Positions 1 to 22,869 of a stretch of 64,000 nt of DNA are shown here, piece by piece (within the stretch, counting starts at the first letter, position 1; every line of letters begins with the position of its first letter). This DNA is from Eriocheir sinensis (taxonomy: Eukaryota > Arthropoda > Malacostraca > Decapoda > Varunidae). Made by a program: the position numbers and the translations under genes. The DNA lies in assembly GCF_024679095.1 (NCBI RefSeq), contig NC_066571.1, positions 4,716,783 through 4,780,782 of the forward strand, written 5' to 3'. The notes below the pieces were generated by a model. The model did no database searches and had not been told where the DNA came from. It was given only the letters and a program-made list of their open reading frames with translations.

Positions 1-235
1 CCTCTGTCTTTCTTATTGAGTAGCTTGAAAGGGAGGAGGAACAGCTGGCTGGGCTGCGTGCTGACCACCCTGGCATTAATCTGAACTCAGGCACACTGAT
101 TAGTTGCTAGGCATGCTAACCACTTCACCATAGAAGCCCTTCAAGCTTGTTAATAAATGGATACCTGGGCAAAAGTGAGGAAGGTAGACTTTGGAAACTG
201 GAATGCCACCCTGGTGTTGTGGCAGGGATAAAAGT
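1..235. mobile_element. Rearranged tRNA-derived SINE fragments
   Basis: Bases 1-135 resemble the minus-strand tRNA-like head and inner body of the SINE at 1684-1980, strongly decayed. Bases 140-235 resemble the body of the same SINE but in plus orientation (TTAATAAATGGATACCTGGG). The two halves meet head to body. The window edge cuts the left part. Confidence 0.6.
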
Positions 236-1017
236 GATAACAAATGTCAAGTTAAAAAATGTTACAATAAAGAGGATGAGAGGCATTAGACTGAATTTCG
301 TATATGCAAAGAACATTTACAGCACGAAGATGTTAAAGATCATATCGTCACCCTCATAAAATAATCACCTGAGTCACTTTTCATTGATTTCCAGGTTTTT
401 GTCTACATCAATTTTTCAACATGTGACGCCCATTTTTGTAAAGTTGCCTTCATCATTCAGGGTTCAAGTGTTCTAGAATTAACCTTTTCATTTCTGCCTA
501 AATCTTAAGCCAAATGAGATAATGACAGTTCTTTTCTGATTTCCTGAAAAGAAGAAAATAATGACAGGCGGTTTGTTTACGAAGGTGACGATATATCAAA
601 TTAGTAAATTAGCTGGATGTAAAATTACTGATTACAACCAAGTGACATCCAACAACAGACCCGACTAGCAAACAGTACTCAAGGACAGGAAGCATTAAAC
701 ATCAAACTTTGAATATTGGGGCCAAGAAACTTTTAAGAACCTGCCTGCTCTACACTCAACAGTATTGTACTTACATGAGGTGAAGGACCAATATCTTTGA
801 GCAGTGACTGATTTGAGACTCATCAGGAAAAGGATGATTCTGATGTCCAGCAGCATGTAAGGGAGTAGAAGATTTGGCTGAGTGTTGGCCATCTGAAATT
901 GGGCATAAAGTTACTAATCTGACTACACTATGTTCTCGCTATGCAAATTTGAGTTGTGTCCAATCTTGAAAGCTTTAAGCTGACTCCTGCACAGATCTTT
1001 GCTTTCTAATTACAGTC

Positions 1018-1190
1018 CTAAAGATTCTCTCCCTCTTTCTAGACTTTCATCTCCAGTTTCCTTTTGGGCTAATCTATTTCCACTGTGGTAGATGGTCACT
1101 GATCTATCTTAAAATCTATAAACATTGGTGTTCTGCAGGACTGTTCTGTTACCCAACCTCTTTCTATCATTCATTGATCTATTCAATTTG
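1018..1190 (+). mobile_element. Decayed fragment of jockey-type LINE reverse transcriptase
   Basis: Aligns by eye with 32876-33030 of the long LINE in this window (shared CATCTCCAGTTTCCTTT, GTGGTAGA.GGTCACTG, GTTCATTGAT-like runs). It corresponds to the RT segment just before the catalytic aspartates. Many indels; no open frame. Confidence 0.75.
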
Positions 1191-1683
1191 ACCGGCCAAA
1201 AATTTTCATTGAACTGCCGAAGGAAATAAGAGAAATAGCAGGTTGCTCAGTTGGACAGTTCAATGGCAGTCTCAATACATTCTTGACAACAATGGTCATT
1301 GAGCCCCCGTTCCAGGCTACACTGTGAGTAGCCAAGCAGCACCAAACTTCATCCAGGACCAAGTGACCATCACCAATAAGGACATCAGGACTGGAAGCAG
1401 TGGTGAATCACCATGACCGCAAGACATAAACCTCTAAACAATACTAAGTAAACTAAGTAAATGACCTCTGGCCTGCTCACTAAGCCTTAAAGAACTTTGC
1501 TCTAGCCTCCCTCTCTGGTGAGTGCTATTCAAACTGCATATGGATACCAAGATTTCTGCAATTCTCAACCTTCTCATTCTCACAAAATTTAGGAGAAAAG
1601 AGCTGTTGGTGTTCCTGGTACCAGAAACATGGGGACCAACAAATAACTCATAGCCAACTGTCAGAGTCAGTAGTAGCATAAGG

Positions 1684-1980
1684 TAAAGGTAAAGTTGGGG
1701 GCATACGCTGTAGCAGTGCGTGGCCTCGGTGCTCATCTCCATAACATTGGCCCTTGAGCCTGTGGTGGGAGGGAGCCCATTACTCCAGGACACAGGGCCA
1801 GTGCGACATCTGGGTTACCACAGTTTACCTTCCCCAGGTTTCCCCAGGTACCCATTTATCAACCAGCCCGAGAGGGAGGATGAACAGCTGGGTGAGCTGC
1901 ACGCCGACTGCCTGGGCCGGGATTCGAACCCGGGCCCACGGAGTAGAAGCCAGGCACGCTGACCACTAGACCACGGAGGC
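1684..1980 (-). mobile_element. tRNA-derived SINE inserted in the LINE endonuclease remnant
   Basis: The minus strand begins with a tRNA-like head containing an A box (GTGGTCTAGTGGTCAGCGTG) and a B box (GGGTTCGAATCCCGG). A body of about 220 bp follows, ending in CAACTTTACCTTTACCTTA. The head is nearly intact at the RNA polymerase III promoter boxes, so the copy is fairly young. Confidence 0.85.
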
Positions 1981-1982
1981 AT

Positions 1983-2057
1983 ATAAAATCAGCGTGTTCT
2001 AGTGGGACTCGAACCTAGGTCCACAGGCTCACTACGACCGCGCGCTGACCACTCGGC
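1983..2057 (-). repeat. Second tRNA-like head in tandem with the SINE
   Basis: The minus strand reads a tRNA-like unit of about 70 bp with A-box-like GAGTGGTCAGCGCGCGG and B-box-like GGTTCGAGTCCC. It lies immediately 5' of the SINE head, forming a dimeric tRNA-like arrangement. I do not call it a functional tRNA because paired acceptor and anticodon arms are not convincing. Confidence 0.6.
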
Positions 2058-2689
2058 ATTAAAGTCACCTAAAATAATGAGTGCGTCTCAAGGAGGGCTA
2101 CTACTGAGATAGGCTCAGAAGAAGCATACACTGCAATAAGAGACTTGCAGCCCACCCAACAACACTCACACTATAATCATCAGCCAGAGTAGCCTCTACA
2201 GCACATAGCTGCACCTGGCTATAGCTACCCCCTTAAGATGGGTACCAGTGCCATGCCGTACCAGATGTATCCTCCACTATTGATCTCACCACTATATTAA
2301 TTTTTAGTCTTCTGAGTTCATTTAAAAAAGTGAGGCAGTCAGTGATCCTTTGCAAGGCTCAGGTTGTTCCAGGTGCTCACACGCAGAGCTCTCTGATGGT
2401 TTACCCCTGGGCTGGTTCTATGGGTGGGCACCTTATCTGCACCACCCTGACTGCCTCTAAATCAAAGAGCAGAGCTTTGGGTCCTCCCTCTTTCAGAATG
2501 ATGTTCCAAAGGATTTGTCCTGCAACTGTTGTAGGTGGCAGGCTCACTTGATGCAAATGCATCGAGGGAGCGTGCCATGTGGTTGGGCCCCCAACAACCA
2601 GACCGGGGTCATGACTGAAGCCTTGACCCTGGCCTCTACTTCCTATTCTGACCAGTGTTTGAGGGTTTTATAGGGAGGGGTTGTAAGCA

Positions 2690-3545
2690 CCCCCCCCCTC
2701 CCCCATCATCTATTTAGATCACAGGTTGGGCCAGCTGTTACTGGGATAGTAATGACAAAAAAAAGTTCTTGTATAGTGATGTGATATTTGGATATGATTT
2801 CTTACAAAATCATTCTGCTCTGGATATGGATTTTGGAGGAGAGGTCTCCTATAAGATATGTGGGCTAGCCAATATAGAAGTACCGGGTCCTTTTCTTTTC
2901 AGAAACTTGACACCTGAGTGCAAACCGGTTGCTATTAAGTCTAGACAATACTCCATGGCTGACAGGAAGTTCACTGAAGCTGAGACAGTGTATCTTGTTA
3001 GAGGGGGTAATACAACCTAGTAACACACCTTGGAGGGCTCAAGATTTAGTCATGTCAGGGGAGAATCACAAAAGGAGAATGGTCATAGACTATTCTCCTA
3101 TAAATAGGTTCACTGAACTTGATGCGCATCCCTTGCCATATATAGACGAGATGGTCAATAATATCACACACTACAAGGTGTTTAGTGCATTGGATCTGAA
3201 AAGTGCCTACCATAAGGAGAGAAGGAAAGACCTTACACTGCGTGCAGAGCTGGGGGAAAACTTTATGAATTCAATCGTATCCTGTCTGGAGTGAAAAACG
3301 GAGTTGCAGCCTTCCAATGCGTACTTGATGAAATCCTTAGTAAAGAAAAAGTGAAGTGCACTTATGCTGATGTGGATAATGTTTTGTGTGTGGTGAGATG
3401 GAAGAGCAGCATGACCAGAATTTAATGCATTTCTTGAAGGTGGCTAAAGAGCATAACCTGACTCTTAACCACAGGTGTGACTTCAAGGTCAAAGCCATAA
3501 ATCTGTTTGGGTACTCGGTGAAAGAAGATTAGACCTGACCCAGAA
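2690..3545 (+). mobile_element. Ty3/gypsy-type LTR retrotransposon pol remnant
   Basis: Two overlapping frames carry the end of an aspartic-protease region (VIFGYDFLQNHSALDMDFGG) and the start of reverse transcriptase (SNTPWRAQDLVM, RRMVIDYSPINRFTELDA, VFSALDLKSAYHK). A further segment with a degenerate catalytic box (YADVDN) follows. Frame changes near 3000 and after 3235 and a damaged active site show it is dead. No LTRs were found. Confidence 0.85.
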
Positions 3546-3599
3546 TGCCTGCAGCCAATTTTGCATCTCCCAGGACACAGGTCCAGTGCAACATACAGG

Positions 3600-4085
3600 T
3601 TAATATCATCATCATCTTCATCATTTCGTTTAACATCCGTTTTCACTCTTCCTGAGCAGTTGGACGTTTTATGGCTCATAAATCGAGCCATTGTCAGTTT
3701 GTGGTGCAAGATTTTCCAGGTGCATGCCCTTGTAAACCCAACCACCTATTTTAAGTGGTGGCCCTAGCCTTTGCCGGAACAAAAAAGGTAAACCCTACAA
3801 GGCAGCAAGGGGCTATGAGGTTTCCTACCTGCTATTTCACCCATAGCTGGGATTGGATGGCCATTGACTCTGATAAACATGAGTTCATCTGCCCTTAGAA
3901 TAGTCTTGTTTTTAATCCACCTGGGGGTCCAGCACACCCCCCTCACTGGTCCAAAACCAAACCAGTGGGGTCGCCGGTTTAGTCGCCGACTACCCGACCA
4001 TGCGGCTGGTTGTACTGGGTTACATGTTACCAGTAGCAGAGCACTACCTTAACTGCCCTGACCAGACACTATCCAGCTTAATATG
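3600..4085. repeat. Probable interspersed repeat, family not recognised
   Basis: Non-coding, moderately GC-rich sequence between two retroelement remnants. It contains AACATCCGTTTTC...GTTGGACG, a pattern I associate with short repeats in marine invertebrates. No terminal repeats or ORF are visible. Confidence 0.35.
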
Positions 4086-4189
4086 ATTATATATTTTCAT
4101 AATGCAGACATTAAAGGAGATAAGCATGATTTTAAGCCAAGTTGTAAGCATCAGACAACTGTATCTATCTGTCTATCTACCATATATCT

Positions 4190-4816
4190 CTGACGCCCTA
4201 CTCCCTCATGGGAACTTCCCTACAGGGGGTGGCCGCAGCAGAAGTGTCTCCATCTCTCCCTGTTCTCTCAGTACACTCAGTTTTGCTACTTCCAACTCTC
4301 TTGCTCCAATACTTGCTGCCCCTATTGATCCACTTCCCTTGATGCCCCCTCCCTCAATCCTTCCCCCACACACTCTCACATAACTCATTTCCACAGCATG
4401 TATTTTTGATAGCAGTGCTGCATTCCATGTCCACGTCTCTGATGAATACGACAGAGTTGGCAGGACAATACTGTTCTTTATTCCCTTCTTTATCTCCATG
4501 CTCACACTTCTTCCTTTCATGACTCTTTCCAATGCACCTACCACCTGTCTGCTCTTCATTGCTCTTTCCCTCACCTCACCTTCCATTCTTCCATGCTTAC
4601 ATAAAATTGTCCCTAGATATTTAAATTCAGTCACCTTCTCCATTCTCTCCTCCCCCAGCCTTTTCCTACACTTTGTTGTGCTCTCTGCTTTAGCTCTGTA
4701 TGGCTTTGCAAAATCAATGGTCTGCTCTCTTTCCCTCTCTAATACAATAACCTTATTCTTTCCAGCATTCACTCTCAGCTTTCTCCTCTTACACACCGTC
4801 AAACTCATCCACTATC
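4190..4816 (-). mobile_element. RTE/CR1-like reverse transcriptase, C-terminal part (left half of a split ORF)
   Basis: A 200-codon open frame with KRRKLRVNAGKNKVIVL, VTEFKYLGTILCKHG, MKSRQVVGALERVMKGRS and LPTLSYSSETWTWN. These are motifs downstream of the FADD box in endonuclease-reverse transcriptases. The upstream part of the same frame is at 5648-5900, beyond an inserted hAT element. Confidence 0.85.
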
Positions 4817-4824
4817 CTCCACAG

Positions 4825-5639
4825 CAGGGGCGAGCAACCTCCGGCCCATGGGCCAGATATGGCCCATGAAGGCCTGCCACCCTGCCAGGCATTAACATTG
4901 AAATTTGGCCCGTGAAACCCAAGGAAAAAAAATGCCAAACAGCATCTGCTGGCAAATACTATTTGGCAAGCCTGCACTCCTCACCTCACTGCGAGAGTTG
5001 CCAGGTCTGTCCTTTTCGAGATCTGGTTGTCCTATTTAATTCAAACAAAAAAGGACAGTCTGAAGCTGTCTTGTTGTGGGGCCATGCTGTCCCGTGTGTG
5101 CATGACTTGCAGCAGGAGATCGCCACTTTCCTCCGTCAGAAGAATCTTCCCCACGCTGATCACTTTGACCCGCAATGACTCACTGACCTGGACCTACTCA
5201 CGGACATCGCTGCGCATCTGAACATCCTTCACGTGAAGCTGCAAGGCAAAGACATTCTCCTGACAGACGTGCACGCACACATCAATGCCTTCGAGGTTGA
5301 GGTTTAGACATGATCAATTGTCTGAAGTTAAGTTTGAGTTATTCTCCTTGCCTTGCTGCATCTACTGTTGTGAGCTGCTCTTCTCCAAAATGAAGGACAT
5401 GAAGTCTCGACTTTGCTTCCAACTCTCAGACCTCCACCTCAATGACACTATTCTGTTGTCTACTTTATCCACTGAGTCGGACATTGAAACATTAATTCAT
5501 GGCAAGCAGCACCAGTTGTCTCACTGATCTGTTTGTTTTTCATCTTTTACTGTTTTTTCTTTGGGGTTCTTGTTTTTCACTCCGGCATGCTCCTGAAAGT
5601 CTCATCTGGCCCTCCCTTCGAAAAGGTTGCCCGCCCCTG
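4825..5639 (+). mobile_element. hAT DNA transposon (GTF2IRD2-like), non-autonomous, with 8-bp target duplication
   Basis: Terminal inverted repeats of 16 bp: CAGGGGCGAGCAACCT at the left, and the complement of CAGGGGCGGGCAACCT at the right. They are flanked by 8-bp duplications CTCCACAG (4817-4824) and CTCTACAG (5640-5647), one mismatch. Inside, in shifting frames, is sequence like hAT transposases of the GTF2I-repeat/Charlie8 type (HLNILHVKLQGKDILLTDVH). At 815 bp with frame breaks it cannot make a transposase. Confidence 0.9.
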
Positions 5640-5647
5640 CTCTACAG

Positions 5648-5900
5648 TGTCCCCTCATTCTCTGCCAACAACACTATCATCTGCAAACAGGCCTGCCACC
5701 AATGACTCCTCTGTACCTGTCACTTGCAGCCTTGGACCTAGCTCCACCTCCCTGGCTTTCATTTCTCTCATACAACTGTCCATGTAGGTACACATTAAAA
5801 AGCCATGGTGACATCACACACACCTGTCTTACACCCACACCAATTTCAAGTCTCACTTTACTCACCATTAACATGTACAGTGGCACTCACATCCTTAGAG
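5648..5900 (-). mobile_element. RTE/CR1-like reverse transcriptase, catalytic part (right half of a split ORF)
   Basis: The minus strand carries VGVRQVCVMSPWLFNVYLHG, and the aspartate box LFADDS lies near 5690. The sequence proceeds to the 8-bp duplication flanking the hAT insertion and continues at 4816. The element is truncated upstream near 5900. Confidence 0.82.
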
Positions 5901-7010
5901 AATGATAAAATATGAAAGAAATTTCCCCATCTTGACTTCCATCCTTACTTGGGTAGCTTTTCTTGAACAGGTCGTCAGAGAAAAGTTCACAGAATTAGCA
6001 CACATTTCAGCACTGACAAGAAGCATTTTATAGTCCGTGAGAATGAGGTAGAGATATGCTGATGGCTGTGTCATCCTCCTGCATAAATTATATGAATTTA
6101 GAACCTGTTGAACAAACATTATCACACTTTTGCTGATAATTAATGTTCTGCACATATATTTTTGGAAAACTGCTGTAAAAAGTCTACACATCTCAACTAC
6201 TTTAAAATGTCCTCTTGCCTCAGTTAGCAGCATCAACATACTCACTATCATCATCGGCCATTTACTAAAGCAGGACATGGCTTCCCAATATTTTCCAACT
6301 TTCTTCTGTCTCATGTCCGTGTACTCCATCCTACTCAAGGAAAAGTTTTAATTTACTTCCACCTGCTTCTGTCTGCCCTGACTTACAATTCCTGGATTAC
6401 CAATGTTATTTTGGCTGCCAATGTTACAAGTAACCTACCCAAGTTCATTTTTCACTTAAAAATAACTAAATTTGTGTTATTTCAATATCAACACACAGTT
6501 AATCATCACAGTTTTTATTAGGAGCAAAATGCTGAAAGAAAAATATTATGAACCACAATATTTTAAATCACCTAACAAATCAGGGAGCTCATATCTGGCA
6601 AAGACAGGATAGATAGGAAAAAAAGATAAAAAGCACTATTCATTTGGAGAATAATGACTTGCAACAATGAGATAATACCCATACTATTACTTACATACTT
6701 CGTGAATCTAGGCAATTTGTCTTCTGCTACATCTAGTACCTACAAGTGCTGCCAGTCTTACTAGTATCAAAAGTCAGTCAGTCCTTGCCACTCCTTTCCT
6801 CAGCTATTATGCTACAAACAATTACTAACTTCCATAGGAATGAAAATGAATCGTTTCCATGTATCACTGTAGATCCTTGAGGAACAATACACAAGTAAAA
6901 TAATTACACAAAGCCTCAAGAAGTCGGCAACAGAAGAGCACGTAAAACTTCCCTTCAGTGGATAAAAGACATTCAAAAGCATCAAGTAACCATTTCAAAA
7001 CAGAAGCTTG
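5901..7010. other. AT-rich intergenic stretch without recognised gene
   Basis: A 147-codon minus-strand open frame at 5895-6338 has no recognisable motif and an AT-biased composition. I see no splice-linked partner and treat it as chance. No repeats of note. Confidence 0.5.
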
Positions 7011-7030
7011 CACACACACACACACACAAG

Positions 7031-7080
<50 letters not shown>
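7011..7080. repeat. (CA)n microsatellite
   Basis: CA dinucleotide array with one short interruption (AAGCATA). Confidence 0.98.
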
Positions 7081-7083
<3 letters not shown>

Positions 7084-7350
7084 TCAAATCCTGAAACATA
7101 ACCTGCACCTCACAGCCAAACACGGCCAGGGGTTCCAGACAGAGCATATTCACTAATTCACAAAGACCACTCCAATTAGTGTTTGTATCAGAAAAATAGC
7201 TACCCAGAAAAACAGAGCTAAAGTATAAAAGCAATCCAGTGTTCAAATAAGTCATGATTAACTATTACGCTTTCTTTCGGCAAGCTTAGTTTCATGCCTC
7301 GTCTAAATTTATATAAGCTTGTTTTCATACATCATCAAAATATTCCAGTA

Positions 7351-7540
7351 CAGTCGTCCCTCAAATAGTATGGTTTTCAATAGTTCAGTTTCGGTTTTAT
7401 GTGGATTTTCAAAGATTTTATTAGGATTTTAAAATTTTCCGATGAGCAGGAAATTTAAAAATACTTAAAAGATCTTCTATGACAATCTGTATAAAACCGA
7501 AACCGAACTATTGGAAACCGTACTATTTGAGAAATGACTA
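7351..7540. mobile_element. 190-bp foldback MITE, pogo/Tigger-like, TA target site
   Basis: Begins CAGTCGTCCCTCAAATAGTA and ends with its imperfect complement TATTTGAGAAATGACTA. Arms of about 60 bp are separated by a short loop. TA dinucleotides flank both ends (7349-7350, 7541-7542). It lies just downstream of the FKBP coding end. Confidence 0.8.
7417..7422 (-). terminator. Possible FKBP polyadenylation signal inside a MITE
   Basis: The only AATAAA I see on the minus strand between the stop codon and about 500 nt downstream lies here, about 400 nt past the stop. It is inside the 190-bp inverted-repeat element at 7351-7540. Functional use is an inference. Confidence 0.3.
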
Positions 7541-7822
7541 TATTATTTTTCTGATACAAGTAAGGACTGAAATGGTGAACAAGAACAGGTGAATGTACTC
7601 TTCTACATGAGTTGAGGGAGACATGGAGACTTGGATAAGCGTTCACATGATGGTATGGCATTGACAAATTAAACTTCACCGAACACAGTCACTGACACCA
7701 AACAGTTTGCATACAGTGTCCTTGATTCTGCTGAAGACTGCCACCGCTCCACTGCTGGGAATGCAATGAAGTGTAATGCGACAGTTGGTGAGGAGTTTCA
7801 ACTATCAACATTCCTGCTCTGC

Positions 7823-20310
<12,488 letters not shown>

Positions 20311-20825
20311 GCTGGGTTAGTATGTGTTGTTCTTTACCCTGGAATGAATGTTAATTTAGAACAATAAGTCATAACTCCCCTAATGCATTGCAGTGCATAA
20401 GGATGAGGCCAATTCCAAGTACCGTACTCCATAAATCAGTTTCATCACTCCATCTACCATCTACCAAAAGTACATTGAGCTGGGTGTAATTCTGGAGTTA
20501 ATACCTTTAATTATATAAAAATATTCAGTGTTTATCTGGTCAAGTATTAACCAGGTAGAGTATGATATAATTTCATCACTGTTCAGCTTAGGCATCACAG
20601 CCTATAGATAATACAGGAAAATATCAGGGATTGTTGAGGAAAGGGTAGCCTACTAATTTTGAGACACTGACTATTTCTGAGCAAAATATGATGCTATTTA
20701 TTATGGAGATAGTTTTATTTTACGGAAACCACCAAACGTTTGACTTTTCAATGCCTGGGGTGTACCCGCTGCTGCCCACCTGTCATCTGTCATTCATCAC
20801 TGCATTGCATTCTGGGACCCCAAAA

Positions 20826-21663
20826 GAATCCACATCCTAGAGGTAAACATCTCAACTACATCCTAGAGGTAAACATCTCAACCACATCCTAGAGGTAAAC
20901 ATCTCAACCACATCCTAGAGGTAAACATCTCAACCACATCCTAGAGGTAAACATCTCAACCACATCCTAGAGGTAAACATCTCAACCACATCCTAGAGGT
21001 AAACATCTCAACCACATCCTAGAGGTAAACATCTCAACCACAGCCTAGAGGTAAACATCTCAACCACATCCTAGAGGTAAACATAACCACAGCCTAGAGG
21101 TAAACATCTCAACCACAGCCTTGAGGTAAACATCTCAACCACAGCCTTGAGGTAAACATAACCACATCCAAGAGGTAAACATCTCAACCACATCCTAGAG
21201 GTAAACATAACCACATCCTAGAGGTAAACGTAACCACATCCTAGAGGTAAACATAACCACATCCTAGAGGTAAACGTAACCACATCCTAGAGGTAAACAT
21301 AACCACATCCAAGAGGTAAACATCTCAACCACATCCTAGAGGTAAACATAACCACATCCTAGAGGTAAACATAACCACATCCTAGAGGTAAACATAACCA
21401 CATCCTAGAGGTAAACATAACCACATCCTAGAGGTAAACATAACCACATCCTAGAGGTAAACATAACCACATCCTAGAGGTAAACATCTCAACCACATCC
21501 TAGAGGTAAACATCTCAACCACATCCTAGAGGTAAACATCTCAACCACATCCTAGAGGTAAACATCTCAACCACATCCTAGAGGTAAACATAACCACATC
21601 CTAGAGGTAAACATCTCAACCACATCCTAGAGGTAAACATAACCACATCCTAGAGGTAAACAT
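20826..21663. repeat. 26-bp minisatellite in the FKBP 5' UTR intron
   Basis: About 35 head-to-tail copies of a unit reading CATCCTAGAGGTAAACATCT plus CAACCA, interspersed with a shorter form (about 22 bp) lacking CTCA. Long and short units are clustered rather than random. On the minus (transcribed) strand each unit reads TTTACCTCTAG|G, a weak 3' splice site look-alike. On the plus strand it reads GAG|GTAAAC, a donor look-alike. Confidence 0.95.
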
Positions 21664-21898
21664 ATCCCAGGCCCCAGAGAAATCCCCGCCTGACAGACCA
21701 ACACTTAAGAGCAACACACCCCGAACTCAGCAACACACCCTGCCAAGTGACAAGTATTGCACGTGTCTCTCAGCAACACCCAGTACGCCTCTGCAACACA
21801 CCAGACAACACGTGCGCGGCCCTTACCGAGACCTTCTGGAAAGTCCGTCAGGGAGGGAGCAGCGGCAGGCGGCGGCAGGGAGGAGGAAAATACAATAC

Positions 21899-21954
21899 CT
21901 TCCAAGGGCTGCCACGCGCCGCCACCAAGATTCAAGTCGCCCTCACCATGGACT
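21899..21954 (-). other. Candidate non-coding first exon of the FKBP gene, with a 5-codon upstream ORF
   Basis: From the predicted start site at 21954 the sequence runs to a donor TTGGAAG|GTATTG at 21899. It contains an ATG at 21949-21947 in good context (CCATGG) followed by GTG AGG GCG ACT TGA. An alternative donor, ATG|GTGAGG, would end the exon after only 8 nt. The joined 5' UTR would splice to the acceptor at 20340-20339. No transcript evidence is available. Confidence 0.4.
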
Positions 21955-21981
21955 GACTTATTATATTCTCCTTTTTTATAG
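21952..21981 (-). promoter_or_regulatory. Candidate core promoter of the FKBP gene (TATA box plus initiator)
   Basis: On the minus strand TATAAAAAAG occupies 21980-21971 and TCAGT, the arthropod initiator consensus, occupies 21956-21952. This puts the A of the initiator (21954) 26 nt from the first T of the TATA box, at the short end of normal spacing. It lies 1.6 kb upstream of the start codon, in the only CpG-rich stretch on this side of the gene. Assignment to the FKBP gene is inferred from strand and position. Confidence 0.5.
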
Positions 21982-21999
21982 CCTTAGTTGTATAATCAC

Positions 22000-22770
22000 A
22001 CTACTGCCTGGGGGTTGGGATGGCATGCTCCTCCTCCCTTCTCCTTTGTTGTTTACTTGTAATTAATAAAATATCCATCAATCAGTCTTTTTTATATGTA
22101 TTAGGGTCTCTGTTTCCCCTTCTATCCTTCCACCATGGTTCATTTTGCCTGATTCCATATTTTTTCGCTCCTATATTACTGCTAAAAACTGGATTTGACT
22201 TACTAGGCTATCTTTTTTAATGTATTTTTAAGGCCTCTGCTGTTTCACCCTTTCCTCCTTTTAGTTTAGTTTGTTTTATATTTCTGTCTCGGTTTCGTGG
22301 CCCATAAATTGCTAAAACTGGATATGAATTACTGATTATAGATGTTTCACTTTTTTCTACGGCATAAGAGTTTCGATCGACGCCTTGTAATTTATTTTCT
22401 GCAAGTATACTGTTATAACGTTTCTTCTGCAATGTAAAAAGGGTCGGTGTATTAAAATTAAGGCAAGAATGATTTATATGGCCTGTATGTGTGTATGCAA
22501 CCTAAAAGGTCTTAATTCAGATATCTCCTGCGTGGACTCCTTGCAAAGAAGGTTCTAGACTTTTCCAACATGCACGTATACGCGAGGCAGATTATAAGGA
22601 CAATATATGCCTCTTTTTACGCATACAGTTATTTTGGGAAACCTTTAGCTAGCCAGAAATATAACTCATCGATATGTTGCCCAAAGTACAGAAAAAGATG
22701 GATGCATAACATGTGTACAATGATTAACGTTTTTGCATTCGCTGAGCTGCACTTTGTAATCTAAATCGCG
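22000..22770. other. Intergenic sequence, no gene recognised
   Basis: AT-rich, complex, unique-looking sequence upstream of the FKBP promoter. Short open frames show no family motif. Confidence 0.5.
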
Positions 22771-22772
22771 AA

Positions 22773-22869
22773 TATATGAGGCACTTAATAATATATATAG
22801 TGTACCAAACGCCACATATACGTATAGAAAGACGCTTGGTACACTATATGTTATTAGGGGCCTCATATA
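22773..22869. repeat. 97-bp hairpin
   Basis: Arms of about 40 nt (22773-22813 and 22831-22869) pair with few mismatches: TATATGAGGC...GTGTACCAA against TTGGTACAC...GCCTCATATA. The loop is about 17 nt. It could be a miniature foldback element or a microRNA-like precursor; the AT-rich stem favours the former. Confidence 0.65.

Larger units (their letters stand above)
1500..2640 (-). mobile_element. Decayed LINE (CR1/RTE-like) apurinic endonuclease region, split by a SINE
   Basis: Reading the minus strand from 2640 down: VSTWNNLSLAKDH near 2380, NELRRLKIN near 2310, IAVYASSEP near 2130, GDFNA near 2047, then a SINE and tRNA-like block. The endonuclease resumes near 1640 with ELFVGPHVSGTRNTNSSFLL and MRRLRIA. 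These are motifs of the exonuclease/endonuclease/phosphatase fold in LINEs, often annotated as craniofacial development protein 2-like. Several frameshifts and stops; not functional. Confidence 0.75.

Noticed and set aside
1900..1980. tRNA gene on the minus strand
   Set aside because: A and B boxes are present, but the sequence continues into a SINE body and arm pairing is incomplete, so it is a tRNA-derived SINE head.
5895..6338. 147-codon minus-strand ORF
   Set aside because: No recognisable domain, AT-biased composition, no linked exon; kept as chance, though a small unknown protein cannot be excluded.
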